From NCBI RefSeq assembly GCF_900115545.1, contig NZ_FOWV01000004.1:186001-250000 (forward strand): a stretch of 64,000 nucleotides of DNA, given 5' to 3'. A program made the position numbers and the translations under genes. The notes under the pieces are model-generated. The model was not told where the DNA came from. It worked only from the letters and a program-made list of their open reading frames with translations, and searched no databases. Positions 26,936-35,426 of this stretch are shown here, piece by piece (the stretch's first letter is position 1; every line of letters starts with the position of its first letter). This stretch comes from Ralstonia sp. NFACC01. Its GTDB lineage: Bacteria > Pseudomonadota > Gammaproteobacteria > Burkholderiales > Burkholderiaceae.

Positions 26936-27157
26936 TCAACCCACCGTCGCCTCGAACACGCGCCGGCAACTGCGCATTGCTGGTGAACACCGGCGGCCGG
27001 ATAAAACCGAGCATGTCGGTGCCCAGCCCCACGTGCGCCACGCCGACCACGTCGGCCATGCGCTTGATGCCCAGCGCCATGGCATCGAGATTGGGAAAAT
27101 CGGCCGCTTCGGGCCACACGCCAATCACGCCGCCAGTGTCCGCCACCGCGCGCGCAT
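26936..27157 (-). pseudogene. Remnant of membrane dipeptidase (peptidase M19), C-terminal part
   Basis: The minus strand encodes GGVIGVWPEAADF..., VGVAHVGLGTDMLG and PPVFTSNAQLP, clear M19 (renal dipeptidase) C-terminal sequence with the conserved GxGTD. After AQLPA the frame breaks, and the ending RRVFEATVG is found in another frame, so about 25 residues are deleted. Upstream it is cut at about 27158, where sequence copied from the NIPSNAP region begins. No start codon or N-terminal two thirds exist. Nearby 27728-27901 holds a second copy of the tail. Confidence 0.75.
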
Positions 27158-27160
27158 GCG

Positions 27161-27285
27161 GCATTGACCGGACGGCGGGCGGACGTCTAGGCTGGCGCGC
27201 TAACCCACCCGCATGCACGCGCCACGATCTTTTACTACGTCCGCGCCATCATCGGCCGGGCGCCGCTGCCCGGTTCCAAGCCTAC
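27161..27285 (+). pseudogene. Decayed copy of the NIPSNAP upstream region and 5' end
   Basis: This stretch aligns with 23005-23129 over its whole length with about one insertion and one deletion. Both begin GCATTGACCGGAC and end AAGCCTAC. The start codon of the intact gene (ATG) is ACG here, and the coding part has a frameshift after about 10 codons. The copy stops abruptly at the 3' end of the minus-strand gene that follows. Confidence 0.7.
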
Positions 27286-27584
27286 CAATCGACCTCAATG
27301 TTGGCATTGGTGGCGTTGTTCACGATGTTGTTGATCTGCGTCCAGACGGCGCGGTCGTAGTCATCTCGGTCGGTGTGCTCGACACGCATGATGGCGGGGC
27401 CGTTGGAGTAGAAGTGTCCGAGCAGATCGCGGAGTCCGCGCTCGTTCAGCCGAATACCGACGATGAAACGCTGATCACTCAGGGCGATGGGCGCAGCGTA
27501 CGTCTGCAGATTGGTATGCAGGCTGCCGGCCGAGACGTTGTTCTGGATGAATTCCAGTTGATAGATGCGCAATGCTTGGGGCAT
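27282..27584 (-). CDS. Hypothetical protein, 100 aa
   Basis: A small soluble protein I do not recognise. It begins MPQALRIYQLEFIQNNVSAG and ends NIEVDW. GGAG precedes the ATG at 27584 with normal spacing, and codon use looks genuine. The sequence SDQRFIVGIRLNERGLRDLLGHFY suggests a compact alpha/beta fold. It is embedded among broken gene pieces (M19 tail on both sides, NIPSNAP copy at its 3' end), so it may have arrived with a rearrangement. Confidence 0.65.
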   Translation of the reverse strand: MPQALRIYQLEFIQNNVSAGSLHTNLQTYAAPIALSDQRFIVGIRLNERGLRDLLGHFYSNGPAIMRVEHTDRDDYDRAVWTQINNIVNNATNANIEVDW

Positions 27585-27727
27585 GGTGGGCTCCGCAAAG
27601 AGTGAAAGAAATGCCCCCGACAGACAGCAAACCGCAGAGGGCGAGACCACTCTATGGGCGCCATCGCTTCTGCCCTATAGCGCTTGCGTACCACGCGTTG
27701 GCCCGTGAGAAAGAGCACGGGCCCCGA

Positions 27728-27901
27728 TCAACCCACCGTCGCCTCGAACACACGCCGGTAGTTGCCGCCCAGAATCTGGCCGGTCTCGACTGACGGGTCA
27801 GCGTCCAGCGGCATCGCCCAGCCTTCCATGTCGGCAACGGTGTCGTGCAGCGCGTCAGCCTCGCGCGTGGCGATGAGGGACCAATCGATAAGCATGCGCA
27901 T
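27728..27901 (-). pseudogene. Second M19 dipeptidase tail fused to unknown sequence
   Basis: A 57-codon frame ends with SVETGQILGGNYRRVFEATVG-like sequence, the C-terminus of an M19 peptidase, and shares its last bases with the remnant at 26936. The first 35 codons (MRMLIDWSLIATREAD...) do not look like the expected M19 region. The shared block is 33 bp with one mismatch (26934-26966 and 27726-27758), and both copies have a GGCCCG/CGGGCC hairpin after the stop. Probably a fragment, not a functional gene. Confidence 0.55.
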
Positions 27902-28005
27902 CCCGCAAAATTGAGCTGCGGTATTGTGCGCGCGATCGGTCCATCGCTCTATCGCCGTTGCTTACACGCCCCTACAAAGCATGACGATTTTGACGTTCAT
28001 GGCGC

Positions 28006-28515
28006 TCACCCCCAGAAGCCGATGTGCGATTGCGCGGCTTCGTCTTCGATAAGCGGACCGTGCACGTCGATGTGGCGCTGACCGCGTACAAACACCTCCC
28101 GGCATGGCAGCGAGAACGTCGGGTTCTCGGGGTGGTCGCCGGTGAGCGTCAGCAGGTGGTGCTCAGACAGCGCATAGACCACGCGGCCGATGTTGCACCA
28201 GTAGATGGCGCCCGAGCACATGCAGCAAGGTTCGGCACTGGTGTACAGCGTGCAGCGCGCGAGCTGCTCGGGCGACAGGACCTTGGCCGCTGCCGCCGCG
28301 GCAGCCAGCTCGGCATGCTGCGTGGGGTCGCCTTCGGGCGGCATCGAGTTGTTGCCAGCGGTGGCGATCACGTTACCGCGCTCATCGGCCACCAGCGCGC
28401 CGAACGGATGGCGGCCGCGCTTGCGCGCGTCGTCGGCCACCGCAATCGCCTGGCGTAACAGTGCCATGTCGAGTTCGGTCAGTTGGGATGGCGTGTGGGG
28501 CTCAGGTGCGGTCAC
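28006..28515 (-). CDS. Nucleoside/nucleobase deaminase (CDA superfamily)
   Basis: A 169-residue cytidine-deaminase-fold enzyme. The zinc motif is complete: H67-A-E69 (QHAEL) and P96-C97-x2-C100 (EPCCMC). Members include tRNA adenosine deaminase TadA, guanine deaminase and cytosine deaminase. The ending in HIGFWG and the length fit guanine deaminase-like or generic nucleoside deaminases better than TadA. The start is GTG at 28515 with AAGGA upstream. No pathway partner is adjacent. Confidence 0.88.
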   Translation of the reverse strand: MTAPEPHTPSQLTELDMALLRQAIAVADDARKRGRHPFGALVADERGNVIATAGNNSMPPEGDPTQHAELAAAAAAAKVLSPEQLARCTLYTSAEPCCMCSGAIYWCNIGRVVYALSEHHLLTLTGDHPENPTFSLPCREVFVRGQRHIDVHGPLIEDEAAQSHIGFWG

Positions 28516-28719
28516 GATGAAATCCTTGGCATGAGAATCGACGAAAGACGCGGGGGCAATTCAGCGGATGCGCGGCCTGGGAGGCTCCGGGCTGCCCGGC
28601 ACGCCACAAGATGCTGGAAAGTAACCGCAACGGCAATCCCACCACGCTGTAACCATGCCATTTGCGCTACGCTTACGGCCTTTCGCTTGCCCTCGCCTTC
28701 ATCGCTTTTGCGTCACCTC

Positions 28720-29151
28720 ATGCCCACGCTGCAACACGTCGACCTGCGCACGGACCCCGCCGCCCGCCCCTTCGTCAAGGACGAGACCGTCCACGTCGAC
28801 TTTGCCGCAGAAGCCGGCGAGCTGATGAGCCTGGAAGGCCCCAACCGCTACGCCCCCGGCGATGCGCTGATCACCGGCTCCACAGGCGACCGCTGGGTGG
28901 TCTCGCGCGAACGTTTCGATACGAAATACGTTCCCACCGATGCATCGCTCGCGCATGGGCAGGCCGGCGCCTATCGCAACCGCCCCAGCGTGGTGCTAGC
29001 CAGGCAGATGAGCGAAGCGTTCTCGATGGCGCGCTCCGAAGCCGGCGATGTGTTGCACGGCCAGGCCGGTGACTGGGTGCTCCAATACGCCCCGGGTGAC
29101 TACGGCGTCGTGCAGGCGCAGCGCTTCGCCAAGGTCTACCGCCCGGCCTGA
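28720..29151 (+). CDS. PGDYG-motif protein
   Basis: A 143-residue soluble protein that contains the motif PGDYGVV near the C-terminus, with related PGDALITG in the first half; this matches the PGDYG family as I recall it. The family has no assigned function. The ATG at 28720 has no clear Shine-Dalgarno sequence, and the frame stays open to 28483, so the start is uncertain. It converges with a secreted-protein gene 4 bp downstream. Confidence 0.72.
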   Translation: MPTLQHVDLRTDPAARPFVKDETVHVDFAAEAGELMSLEGPNRYAPGDALITGSTGDRWVVSRERFDTKYVPTDASLAHGQAGAYRNRPSVVLARQMSEAFSMARSEAGDVLHGQAGDWVLQYAPGDYGVVQAQRFAKVYRPA

Positions 29152-29155
29152 AGCG

Positions 29156-30082
29156 TTACTGCGCCGCCTGCTGGCGCTCGACTTCGTGGTGTTTCATCTG
29201 CAGATAGTCCTGCCGTTCCACTTCATGCAGTTGGCGCGGGTACTGCTCGGTGGCGTTGAACCACGTGTTCAGCCGCTGCTGCAAGCGCTTGTCCGGGGGC
29301 GCCGACAGCGACTTCAGATAGGCGTCGATAGCCAAGTAGTAGCGCATTGTGTTGCGCTCGAGCAGGCCGCGCACACCGCCCACATATTCCGGCTCTGCGC
29401 CCGATGACGAGTCCGCCGCCTTGGTAAAACCGACTTTGCCGCTGCCCACGGTGGCGAGGTACGTGCGCATCGCCAGGCGGCCGGCCGTACCGTAACCGTA
29501 CGCGTAGGTCAGATGCAGAAACGTGTGGTTACCCCCGCCCGGCGCGGGAATGGCCTCCAGCATGATGTGATAGTCCCGGGTGCTGAGCGGGCCGGTAGCC
29601 GCGCTGAGTTCCACGCGAAAATAATCCGCACTGCTGGCAACTGGGTGATAACCAAACTCCAAGCGATAGCTGCTGGAAAGCGAGTCCTCCACCTTGCGGC
29701 CCAGATTCACGTTCAGCACGCCGCCATCTGCGCCCTGCGTGGCGTGGCAGTACTTGATATTCAGATGCAGGATCAGCACGTCGCACCAGTTGGCAGCCCC
29801 GTGCTCCGGATCGCCCAGTGCGTTCTTGACGGTCGCGAAGGGGTAGTCGAGCACACTATAGATGTCACTCTTGAGCCGGTCAGGCGCTTCGGTGGATTCC
29901 AGGACCAACGGGCGATGGAACACGTTATCGGCCAACTGGGGCGCCACAGTCTGGTATTTGTCGCGCAGACCTTGCGCGCTGTCCGCCGCACGCAGGGGGA
30001 GGCTCAGGCATAGGCCTGCCACCAAAGCAAGAGCGGCAAGCGAGCCCAACCAGGCGGTATGTCGATGGGAGGTCATAGGCAT
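29156..30082 (-). CDS. Secreted periplasmic protein of unknown function, 308 aa
   Basis: A signal peptide spans about residues 1-32 (hydrophobic core LGSLAALALVAGLCLSLPL, cleavage near RAADS). The mature part resembles conserved beta/gammaproteobacterial proteins without assigned role. It contains ANWCDVLILHLNIKYC, two cysteines likely disulfide-bonded, then beta-rich segments such as YRLEFGYHPV, and a charged helical tail with QLHEVERQDYLQMKHHEVE. GAGAA precedes the ATG. It has no operon partner. Confidence 0.75.
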   Translation of the reverse strand: MPMTSHRHTAWLGSLAALALVAGLCLSLPLRAADSAQGLRDKYQTVAPQLADNVFHRPLVLESTEAPDRLKSDIYSVLDYPFATVKNALGDPEHGAANWCDVLILHLNIKYCHATQGADGGVLNVNLGRKVEDSLSSSYRLEFGYHPVASSADYFRVELSAATGPLSTRDYHIMLEAIPAPGGGNHTFLHLTYAYGYGTAGRLAMRTYLATVGSGKVGFTKAADSSSGAEPEYVGGVRGLLERNTMRYYLAIDAYLKSLSAPPDKRLQQRLNTWFNATEQYPRQLHEVERQDYLQMKHHEVERQQAAQ

Positions 30083-30266
30083 GGCGTTCTCGTGGAATCG
30101 TTCTTCATTCTAGGAGGCCCGGACAGACATGCCGTCGCAACAAATGGTCCTGCGAAGGCACATCGGCCATGCGGCGTTCTGTCATCACGATAGGTGCAGT
30201 GTGCCTCGATGCGGCTCGGTAAAATGGATGCTCCTTCGCCTCGTGCTTCCCGGCACTTCCGGCACC

Positions 30267-31163
30267 ATGCCCTCGCCACTCGTCGCCATTCGCGAACGCA
30301 TCGCCAACCAGGTCCGCGGCCTTACGCGTGCCACCGGCAGCCTCACCCTCGACATTGCATCGCCGCCTGGCGACCCCGGCCTGTTCGGCCCCGACGCCGT
30401 CTGCTGGAGAGTGCATGCCGATTTTCCGGCGATGATGGCCGGCGGCATCAGTGCGCTGTTGTTGCAGGCGTTGCACCCGCGTGCGCTGGCCGGCGTGTGG
30501 GACCACTCCAACTTTCGCGAAGACCTGCAGGGGCGCCTGGGGCGCACCGCGCAGTTCGTAGCCGGCACCACGTACGGCAGCCGCAAGGATGCGCTGGCGC
30601 TCATCGAGCGCGTGAAGACCATCCACGACCGCGTACAGGGCATCGCGCCCGATGGCCGGCCGTATTCGGCCAACGACCCGGACCTGCTCACCTGGGTGCA
30701 CGTGGCGGAGATGTCGAGCTTCCTGGCAGGCTATCTGCGTTACGTGGATGGCAACCTGAGCGGTGCCCAGCAGGATCGTTACTTTGAAGAGACTGCGCTG
30801 GTGGCCGAGATGCTCGGCGCGCGCGACGTGCCGAAATCGCGGGCGGCCGTGCAGACCTATCTGAATGCGATGCGCGCCGAGCTGGTGGCCAGCGATCGCA
30901 CGCGCACGGTGGTGGAGGTGTTGACGACGTGGCAGGCGCCGCGCCCCGGGTTGCGCCCAGCGGTACGCCTCTTCCTGGACGCGGGCATCCAGTTGCTGCC
31001 GCCGTGGGCAATACAAATGCTCGATCTCAAGCGGCCGCCGCTGCAGGCGGCCATTGCATCGGCAGCCATGCGCACCGTGGCGCCCACGCTGCGCTGGGCG
31101 CTATACGAGGGCAGCGTGGCGCGCCGGGCTCGACACCGCGCACTGGCGCCCGCAACAACCTAG
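30267..31163 (+). CDS. MpaB-like oxygenase family protein (DUF2236)
   Basis: A 298-residue protein of the family that includes fungal MpaB and bacterial latex-clearing protein-like haem proteins. It has the family pattern DAVCWRVHADFPAMMAGGISALLLQALHP, LAGVWDHSNF and DLLTWVHV. The histidines in QALHP and TWVHV are likely functional. The ATG at 30267 has no strong Shine-Dalgarno; an in-frame ATG at 30228 is an alternative. It converges with the exporter gene 13 bp downstream. Substrate unknown. Confidence 0.8.
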   Translation: MPSPLVAIRERIANQVRGLTRATGSLTLDIASPPGDPGLFGPDAVCWRVHADFPAMMAGGISALLLQALHPRALAGVWDHSNFREDLQGRLGRTAQFVAGTTYGSRKDALALIERVKTIHDRVQGIAPDGRPYSANDPDLLTWVHVAEMSSFLAGYLRYVDGNLSGAQQDRYFEETALVAEMLGARDVPKSRAAVQTYLNAMRAELVASDRTRTVVEVLTTWQAPRPGLRPAVRLFLDAGIQLLPPWAIQMLDLKRPPLQAAIASAAMRTVAPTLRWALYEGSVARRARHRALAPATT

Positions 31164-31175
31164 TGCGTCCGCGAG

Positions 31176-32756
31176 CTACTCGATGGCGTCGGCAAGCGAC
31201 ACCTTGCCGCGCAGCACCTTCTCTTCCAGCCGGATGATCAGCAGCGGCGAGACCACCGACACGGCTGCCGCAAAGAAGAACAGATGCCTGAAAGCGCTTT
31301 CACCCGCGCGCTGCAGAGCCTCGGCATCGGCACCGCTGCTGGCAAGCGCAGCGTGGAAAAGGTCCATCAGCACATCGCCGCCGGCCGCCACATGCGCTTC
31401 AGGCGCAGCCTGGCGCAGCAACGCAATCAGCACGGACGTCAGCACCGCCACACCCACCGCGCCCCCCAGCAGACGCGAGAAGGCCGTCAGCGCCGTGGCC
31501 AGGCCCACCGTCTGCGGCGGCACGGCGTTTTGCGTGGCGACCAGGCCGGTCGGAAACTGCACGCCAATCGCCAGACCGAGCACAATCATCGCAAGGGTCA
31601 GCGGTAATACGCTGTGCGGGTCCAACAAACCCAGCGAAGCCACGGCAAACGGCACCACGCATGCGCCACCCAGCATGAGCGGCTTGTAGCGGCCGCTGTG
31701 CGTCATCCACTTGCCGGCGATGAAGGCGCCAAGCGGAATTGACAGCGTGAGGGGCACGAGGCGCAGCGCCGCAGCATCGGGGCTGGCACCGGCCACCATC
31801 TGGAAGCGCAGCGGCATCAGCACCGACGTGGCAATCAGTTGGAAGAAGCAGAGGAACAGCGCGAGGCAGCAGATCGTAACCGTGCGAACCCGGAACATCG
31901 ACAGCGGAATGATCGGCTCGACGGCACGGCTCTCTTGCCAGACAAACGCGCCCAGCAGCACCACCGCGCCCGCCAGCAGGCCCAGGTTTTCGGGTTGCAT
32001 GAGCGGCGTGCCCTGCCCCACACGGGTAATCATCAACAACAGCGCAGTCAGGCCCCCGGCAAACAGCACCACGCCCGGCACGTCGATGGGGCGACGCTGA
32101 TGCGCCACCGGCAGATGCCGCAGCGTGCGGCGCACGACCAGCAGCGCGACAATCCCCAGCGGCAGGTTGATCCAGAAAATCCAGCGCCACGACAGGTAAT
32201 GCGTGAGATACCCGCCGATCACCGGGCCAGCAAGGCTGGCCATGGCCCACATGCCGCTCACGTAGCCCTGGTAGCGACCCCGCTCGCGCAGGGGCACCAC
32301 ATCGGCAATCGTGGCTTGCGATACCGAAATCAGGCCGCCGCCGCCCAACCCCTGGAGCACGCGGGCAAGCAGCAGCATCGGCATGCTGGTTGCCAACGCG
32401 CACGCCACGGAGGCCAGCACGAAGAGGACGATGGCCGTCGTCAGCATGGCGCGGCGGCCGTAGAGATCACTCAACTTGCCGTAGATGGGCGTCACCACGG
32501 TAGACGCCACCAGGTACGCCGACACCAACCACGCCATCAGCGCAAAGCCGTTGAATTCGCCCGCGATCACGGGCAACGCCACGGCAACAATGGTTTGCTC
32601 CAGCGCGCCCAGCAAGATGGCGAGCATCAGCCCGCCCATCACGGCCATCACCGGAATGTCGGCCACCGGCGGCGTATCCAGCGGGCTGGATACTGACGCG
32701 ATGGGCGCGGTCGGTGTGTCTGGCTTGGGCGGTTCGATGCTGGGGCGGGAAGACAT
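31176..32756 (-). CDS. MFS drug exporter, DHA2 (EmrB/QacA) family, 14 TM
   Basis: A 526-residue inner-membrane protein with 14 predicted helices. The DHA2 motif C region GPVIGGYLTHYLSWRWIFWI and motif A LSDLYGRR are visible, with the TM1 motif LDQTIVxxALP represented as LEQTIVAVALPVI. Members export drugs, dyes or bile salts by proton antiport. No membrane fusion partner (EmrA) is adjacent, so it probably acts in the inner membrane alone. The start at 32756 has no strong Shine-Dalgarno sequence. Confidence 0.9.
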   Translation of the reverse strand: MSSRPSIEPPKPDTPTAPIASVSSPLDTPPVADIPVMAVMGGLMLAILLGALEQTIVAVALPVIAGEFNGFALMAWLVSAYLVASTVVTPIYGKLSDLYGRRAMLTTAIVLFVLASVACALATSMPMLLLARVLQGLGGGGLISVSQATIADVVPLRERGRYQGYVSGMWAMASLAGPVIGGYLTHYLSWRWIFWINLPLGIVALLVVRRTLRHLPVAHQRRPIDVPGVVLFAGGLTALLLMITRVGQGTPLMQPENLGLLAGAVVLLGAFVWQESRAVEPIIPLSMFRVRTVTICCLALFLCFFQLIATSVLMPLRFQMVAGASPDAAALRLVPLTLSIPLGAFIAGKWMTHSGRYKPLMLGGACVVPFAVASLGLLDPHSVLPLTLAMIVLGLAIGVQFPTGLVATQNAVPPQTVGLATALTAFSRLLGGAVGVAVLTSVLIALLRQAAPEAHVAAGGDVLMDLFHAALASSGADAEALQRAGESAFRHLFFFAAAVSVVSPLLIIRLEEKVLRGKVSLADAIE

Positions 32757-32845
32757 GGGAATGTGCGCGAATGCCGCTCAGGCACCCGCGCCAATGGGAG
32801 AAGCGAAGCCGTTGATGATACTGCCGATTCCCATTCGTTGCAGAG

Positions 32846-33793
32846 TCAACGATCCGGTTGCCGGACGATGTCCTCATAACAACGGCTGACATTTGCCGTC
32901 ATGCCAGGCAACTCTTCTGCGAGGAATTCGATGAACGCGCGCACGGCCGGCACCAGCCCGCGGCGTGACGGAAACACCGCGTGAAACTGGTGCACTGGCA
33001 AGCGATATTCCGGCAGCAGCACGACCAGCCGGCCATCACGAACCGGCTCCGCGCACAGGTTGAACGGCAGTTGCGCAACGCCAACGCCAGCGAGCGCCGT
33101 CTGTCCCATCAGGTACAGATCGTCCGTCACCAGCGCGGGGGTGTAATCGATATCAACTGCGCCGCCTTCCGGGGCGGTCAGGCGCCAGCGCGTCCGCTCG
33201 CCGCCCGCACCGTCAAAGCCCACGCCAATCGCGCCGCGCATCGCTTCCGGCGTCTCGAACGGGCCATGCTCAGCAACAAACGAAGGGCTGGCGACGAGCA
33301 CCTGATCGCTCACGCCAAAGCTGCGCACGACGAGGTTGGAGTCGTCCAACGCCGAGCGCACACGCAGCGCCACGTCGTAGCCGTCGCCGATTACGTCGAC
33401 ACGGCGGTTCGTCACGTCCAGCTCCAGCCGTACATCGGGCTGGGCGCGCAGGAATTTCGACAGCACGGGGGCGATGAACACGTGCGCCACGCCAACGGGA
33501 CAGCTCACGCGCAAGCGGCCGGAAGGTTTTTCGCCTGCGTGCTCGGCCACCTCGAAGGCAGCGCGGGCCGCGTGCGTCATCGATTCGCAATGCGTAAAGA
33601 ACGCCGAGCCCACGTCCGTCACATGCACCGCCCGCGTTGAGCGCTGCAGCAGCCGCACGCCCAGGCGCGTTTCGAGATCGGCCACGCGGCGGCTCACGCG
33701 CGATTTGGGGATCCCCAGCGCCCGCGCGGCACCGGAAAAACTGCCGTGCGTCACCACACTGGCAAACAGGACGAGGTCGTTCAGATCTTCCAT
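32846..33793 (-). CDS. LysR family transcriptional regulator
   Basis: A 315-residue LTTR. The winged helix-turn-helix (about 3-62) has GSFSGAARALGIPKSRVSRRV, and the effector domain fills the rest. The ATG at 33793 follows GGAGAA; a longer frame to 33811 is unsupported. It is divergent from the azoreductase gene with a 126-bp gap, the classic LTTR arrangement, so it likely controls that gene. The type resembles CrgA-like regulators of quinone or thiol stress genes. Confidence 0.9.
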   Translation of the reverse strand: MEDLNDLVLFASVVTHGSFSGAARALGIPKSRVSRRVADLETRLGVRLLQRSTRAVHVTDVGSAFFTHCESMTHAARAAFEVAEHAGEKPSGRLRVSCPVGVAHVFIAPVLSKFLRAQPDVRLELDVTNRRVDVIGDGYDVALRVRSALDDSNLVVRSFGVSDQVLVASPSFVAEHGPFETPEAMRGAIGVGFDGAGGERTRWRLTAPEGGAVDIDYTPALVTDDLYLMGQTALAGVGVAQLPFNLCAEPVRDGRLVVLLPEYRLPVHQFHAVFPSRRGLVPAVRAFIEFLAEELPGMTANVSRCYEDIVRQPDR

Positions 33794-33919
33794 GGCCGTT
33801 CTCCAAAGCACGGGCGCATTGTCTCATCCATAGAACGAAGTGTGTCAATTCGACCCACTACTGGAACTCGCTGCATCGCACTATCTTTCCAGCAACCCAC
33901 CTTTTCTTGGAGAGACACC

Positions 33920-34546
33920 ATGCAAGTCCTTCACATTGATTCCAGCATCCTCGGTGACGCCTCGGCCTCGCGCATCCTGAGCGCCGCCATTGTTGATGAG
34001 CTGCGTCGCGAAAACCCCAGCACCACCGTCGTCCACCGCGACCTGTCGGTCGAAGCGATTCCGCATCTGGACGGCGCCATTGCTGCCGGCTTCCGCGCCA
34101 CGGGCGCCGACGATTTTGACGACGCCACCCGCGCCGAGCATGCCCGCTCAGAAGCGCTCGTAAATGAACTGCTCGCCAGCGATGTGATCGTGGTTGGCGC
34201 GCCGATGTACAACTTCTCGGTGCCGAGCCAGCTCAAGGCCTGGATCGACCGTGTGGCGCAAGCCGGCCGTACCTTCAAGTACACGGAGAACGGCCCGGTT
34301 GGCTTGGCCGGCGGCAAGAAGGTGATCGTTGCGTCGACGCGCGGTGGCATGTATTCCGCCGGCCCGGCAGCCGCCATGGATTTCCAGGAGGCCTATCTGA
34401 AGACCGTGTTCGGCTTCTTCGGCATCACCGATGTGCAGTTCGTACGTGCAGAACGCCTGGCGATGGGCCCGGACGCCCGTACACAAGCCTTGGAAGCAGC
34501 ACACGCCGCCATGCGCGACGTGGTGAGCCAGGCCGTAGCAGCCTGA
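33920..34546 (+). CDS. azoR: FMN-dependent NADH-azoreductase/quinone reductase
   Basis: A 208-residue flavodoxin-like enzyme of usual AzoR length. The FMN-binding parts are HIDSSILGDASASR at the N-terminus, PMYNFSVPSQLKAWIDR in the middle and STRGGMY in the third loop. It reduces quinones and azo compounds by two electrons, protecting against electrophile stress. TTGGAGAGA precedes the ATG. Divergent LysR regulator upstream and a strong terminator downstream make it a single-gene transcript. Confidence 0.93.
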   Translation: MQVLHIDSSILGDASASRILSAAIVDELRRENPSTTVVHRDLSVEAIPHLDGAIAAGFRATGADDFDDATRAEHARSEALVNELLASDVIVVGAPMYNFSVPSQLKAWIDRVAQAGRTFKYTENGPVGLAGGKKVIVASTRGGMYSAGPAAAMDFQEAYLKTVFGFFGITDVQFVRAERLAMGPDARTQALEAAHAAMRDVVSQAVAA

Positions 34547-34575
34547 GCGAGCACAGTTGCGGCGCAAAATGCCAA

Positions 34576-34615
34576 ACGGGCGCCAGCAGCAATGCGGCGC
34601 CCGTTTTCGTTTTTT
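34576..34615 (+). terminator. Intrinsic terminator after azoR
   Basis: Perfect 9-bp stem ACGGGCGCC/GGCGCCCGT with an 11-nt loop, followed by TTTCGTTTTTT. Confidence 0.92.
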
Positions 34616-34663
34616 ACCGGCGTGGCAAGAAGATTGGACCGGCGCAGATGGCCGATCGGCAAA

Positions 34664-34810
34664 TTACTCGTCGCGGTGTTCGCGTGCCTGGTGCATGGCT
34701 TCGAGCAGACGGCGCGTACGCAGCTTGCTCCACATAACAGGCACGACGATCGCGGTAGCGATCAGGCACGGTGCAGCCCAGGCGATGCTGGATTCCAGAA
34801 AATTCGTCAT
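34664..34810 (-). CDS. Small membrane protein, 48 aa
   Basis: A short frame with one membrane helix (about residues 8-25, IAWAAPCLIATAIVVPVMW) and a basic, charged cytoplasmic tail ending REHRDE. The ATG at 34810 is preceded by a G-run (GGGGGG) at the right distance. I do not recognise a family. It is convergent with azoR. Confidence 0.55.
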   Translation of the reverse strand: MTNFLESSIAWAAPCLIATAIVVPVMWSKLRTRRLLEAMHQAREHRDE

Positions 34811-35257
34811 GATGCATCCCCCCGATATGTTGCCGATGCGCCCAATTGGGTGGCGCGCATCGTATGGTCCCCGCAGGGCTTTGCTATCTCGATTGGGCCG
34901 AGATGCCCTGACATCTATATGAACGGCTATCGGCGCTGTGCGTTCAAACTTGAAGCCCAACGTTTGCCGTTTGTTGTATTTCCCGCCAGTCTCGACGATC
35001 TGTCAATAGTGTGGCGATAAGTTCGTGGAACATTGTGGCGCTGCGCTGACAGTGCCCGAAGACGCCCGAACTGCTCCACAGTCCGATCGCAAAGGTAACG
35101 GCAAATTACTGCGGCCGTGACGCAAGCGTTGCCAACCCGGGGCGGGCCGTCGATTACCGGCCTGGGCGTCACAGTTTTTCTTACAAACGGTAAAGCGCGG
35201 TTGCGAAGCGTTTCCATACAGTGAGGCCAAGTCCAACGATAACCACGGAGCCTCACC
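34811..35257. other. Intergenic region without a recognised gene
   Basis: This 447-bp stretch has no open frame that I trust. It contains the leader and terminator-like hairpin of the small lipoprotein (35117-35179). The rest shows no repeat or promoter I can defend. Confidence 0.5.
35117..35179 (+). terminator. Terminator-like hairpin in the lipoprotein leader
   Basis: Outer stem GTGACGC (35117-35123) pairs with GCGTCAC (35166-35172), with a smaller GGCCG/CGGCC stem nested inside, then AG and TTTTT. It ends 78 bp before the lipoprotein start, so it may be an attenuator or the end of a short RNA. Confidence 0.45.
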
Positions 35258-35389
35258 ATGAAACGCACCATCGCCCTGCTCATCCTTGCTGCTGCCGCTA
35301 CCTCTGCGCTGAGCGCATGCGTGGTGGTGCCGGCAGGCGGCTATTACGAACGCCCGCATTACTACCATCCGTATTACCGCGGCTATTGA
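35258..35389 (+). CDS. Small lipoprotein, 43 aa, tyrosine/histidine-rich
   Basis: A 43-residue protein with a complete lipoprotein signal: basic start MKRT, hydrophobic core, lipobox LSAC with C21. The mature part is only 22 residues, VVVPAGGYYERPHYYHPYY and the end RGY. Similar tiny Tyr/His-rich lipoproteins occur in many proteobacteria and are of unknown role, possibly in metal or envelope stress. GGAG lies upstream of the ATG with normal spacing. Confidence 0.75.
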   Translation: MKRTIALLILAAAATSALSACVVVPAGGYYERPHYYHPYYRGY

Positions 35390-35426
35390 TCCACGCGGTG
35401 CGCGGCGCGGCCTGCATGCCCGCCGC

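Noticed and set aside
26854-28005. Insertion sequence or phage element at the broken-gene zone
   Set aside because: No transposase, terminal inverted repeats, target duplication or integrase could be found in or near it.
35080-35180. Cyclic-di-GMP-I (GEMM) riboswitch
   Set aside because: Only the short words GGCAAA and GACGCAA match; the paired P2 with GNRA loop and the P3 receptor are absent.
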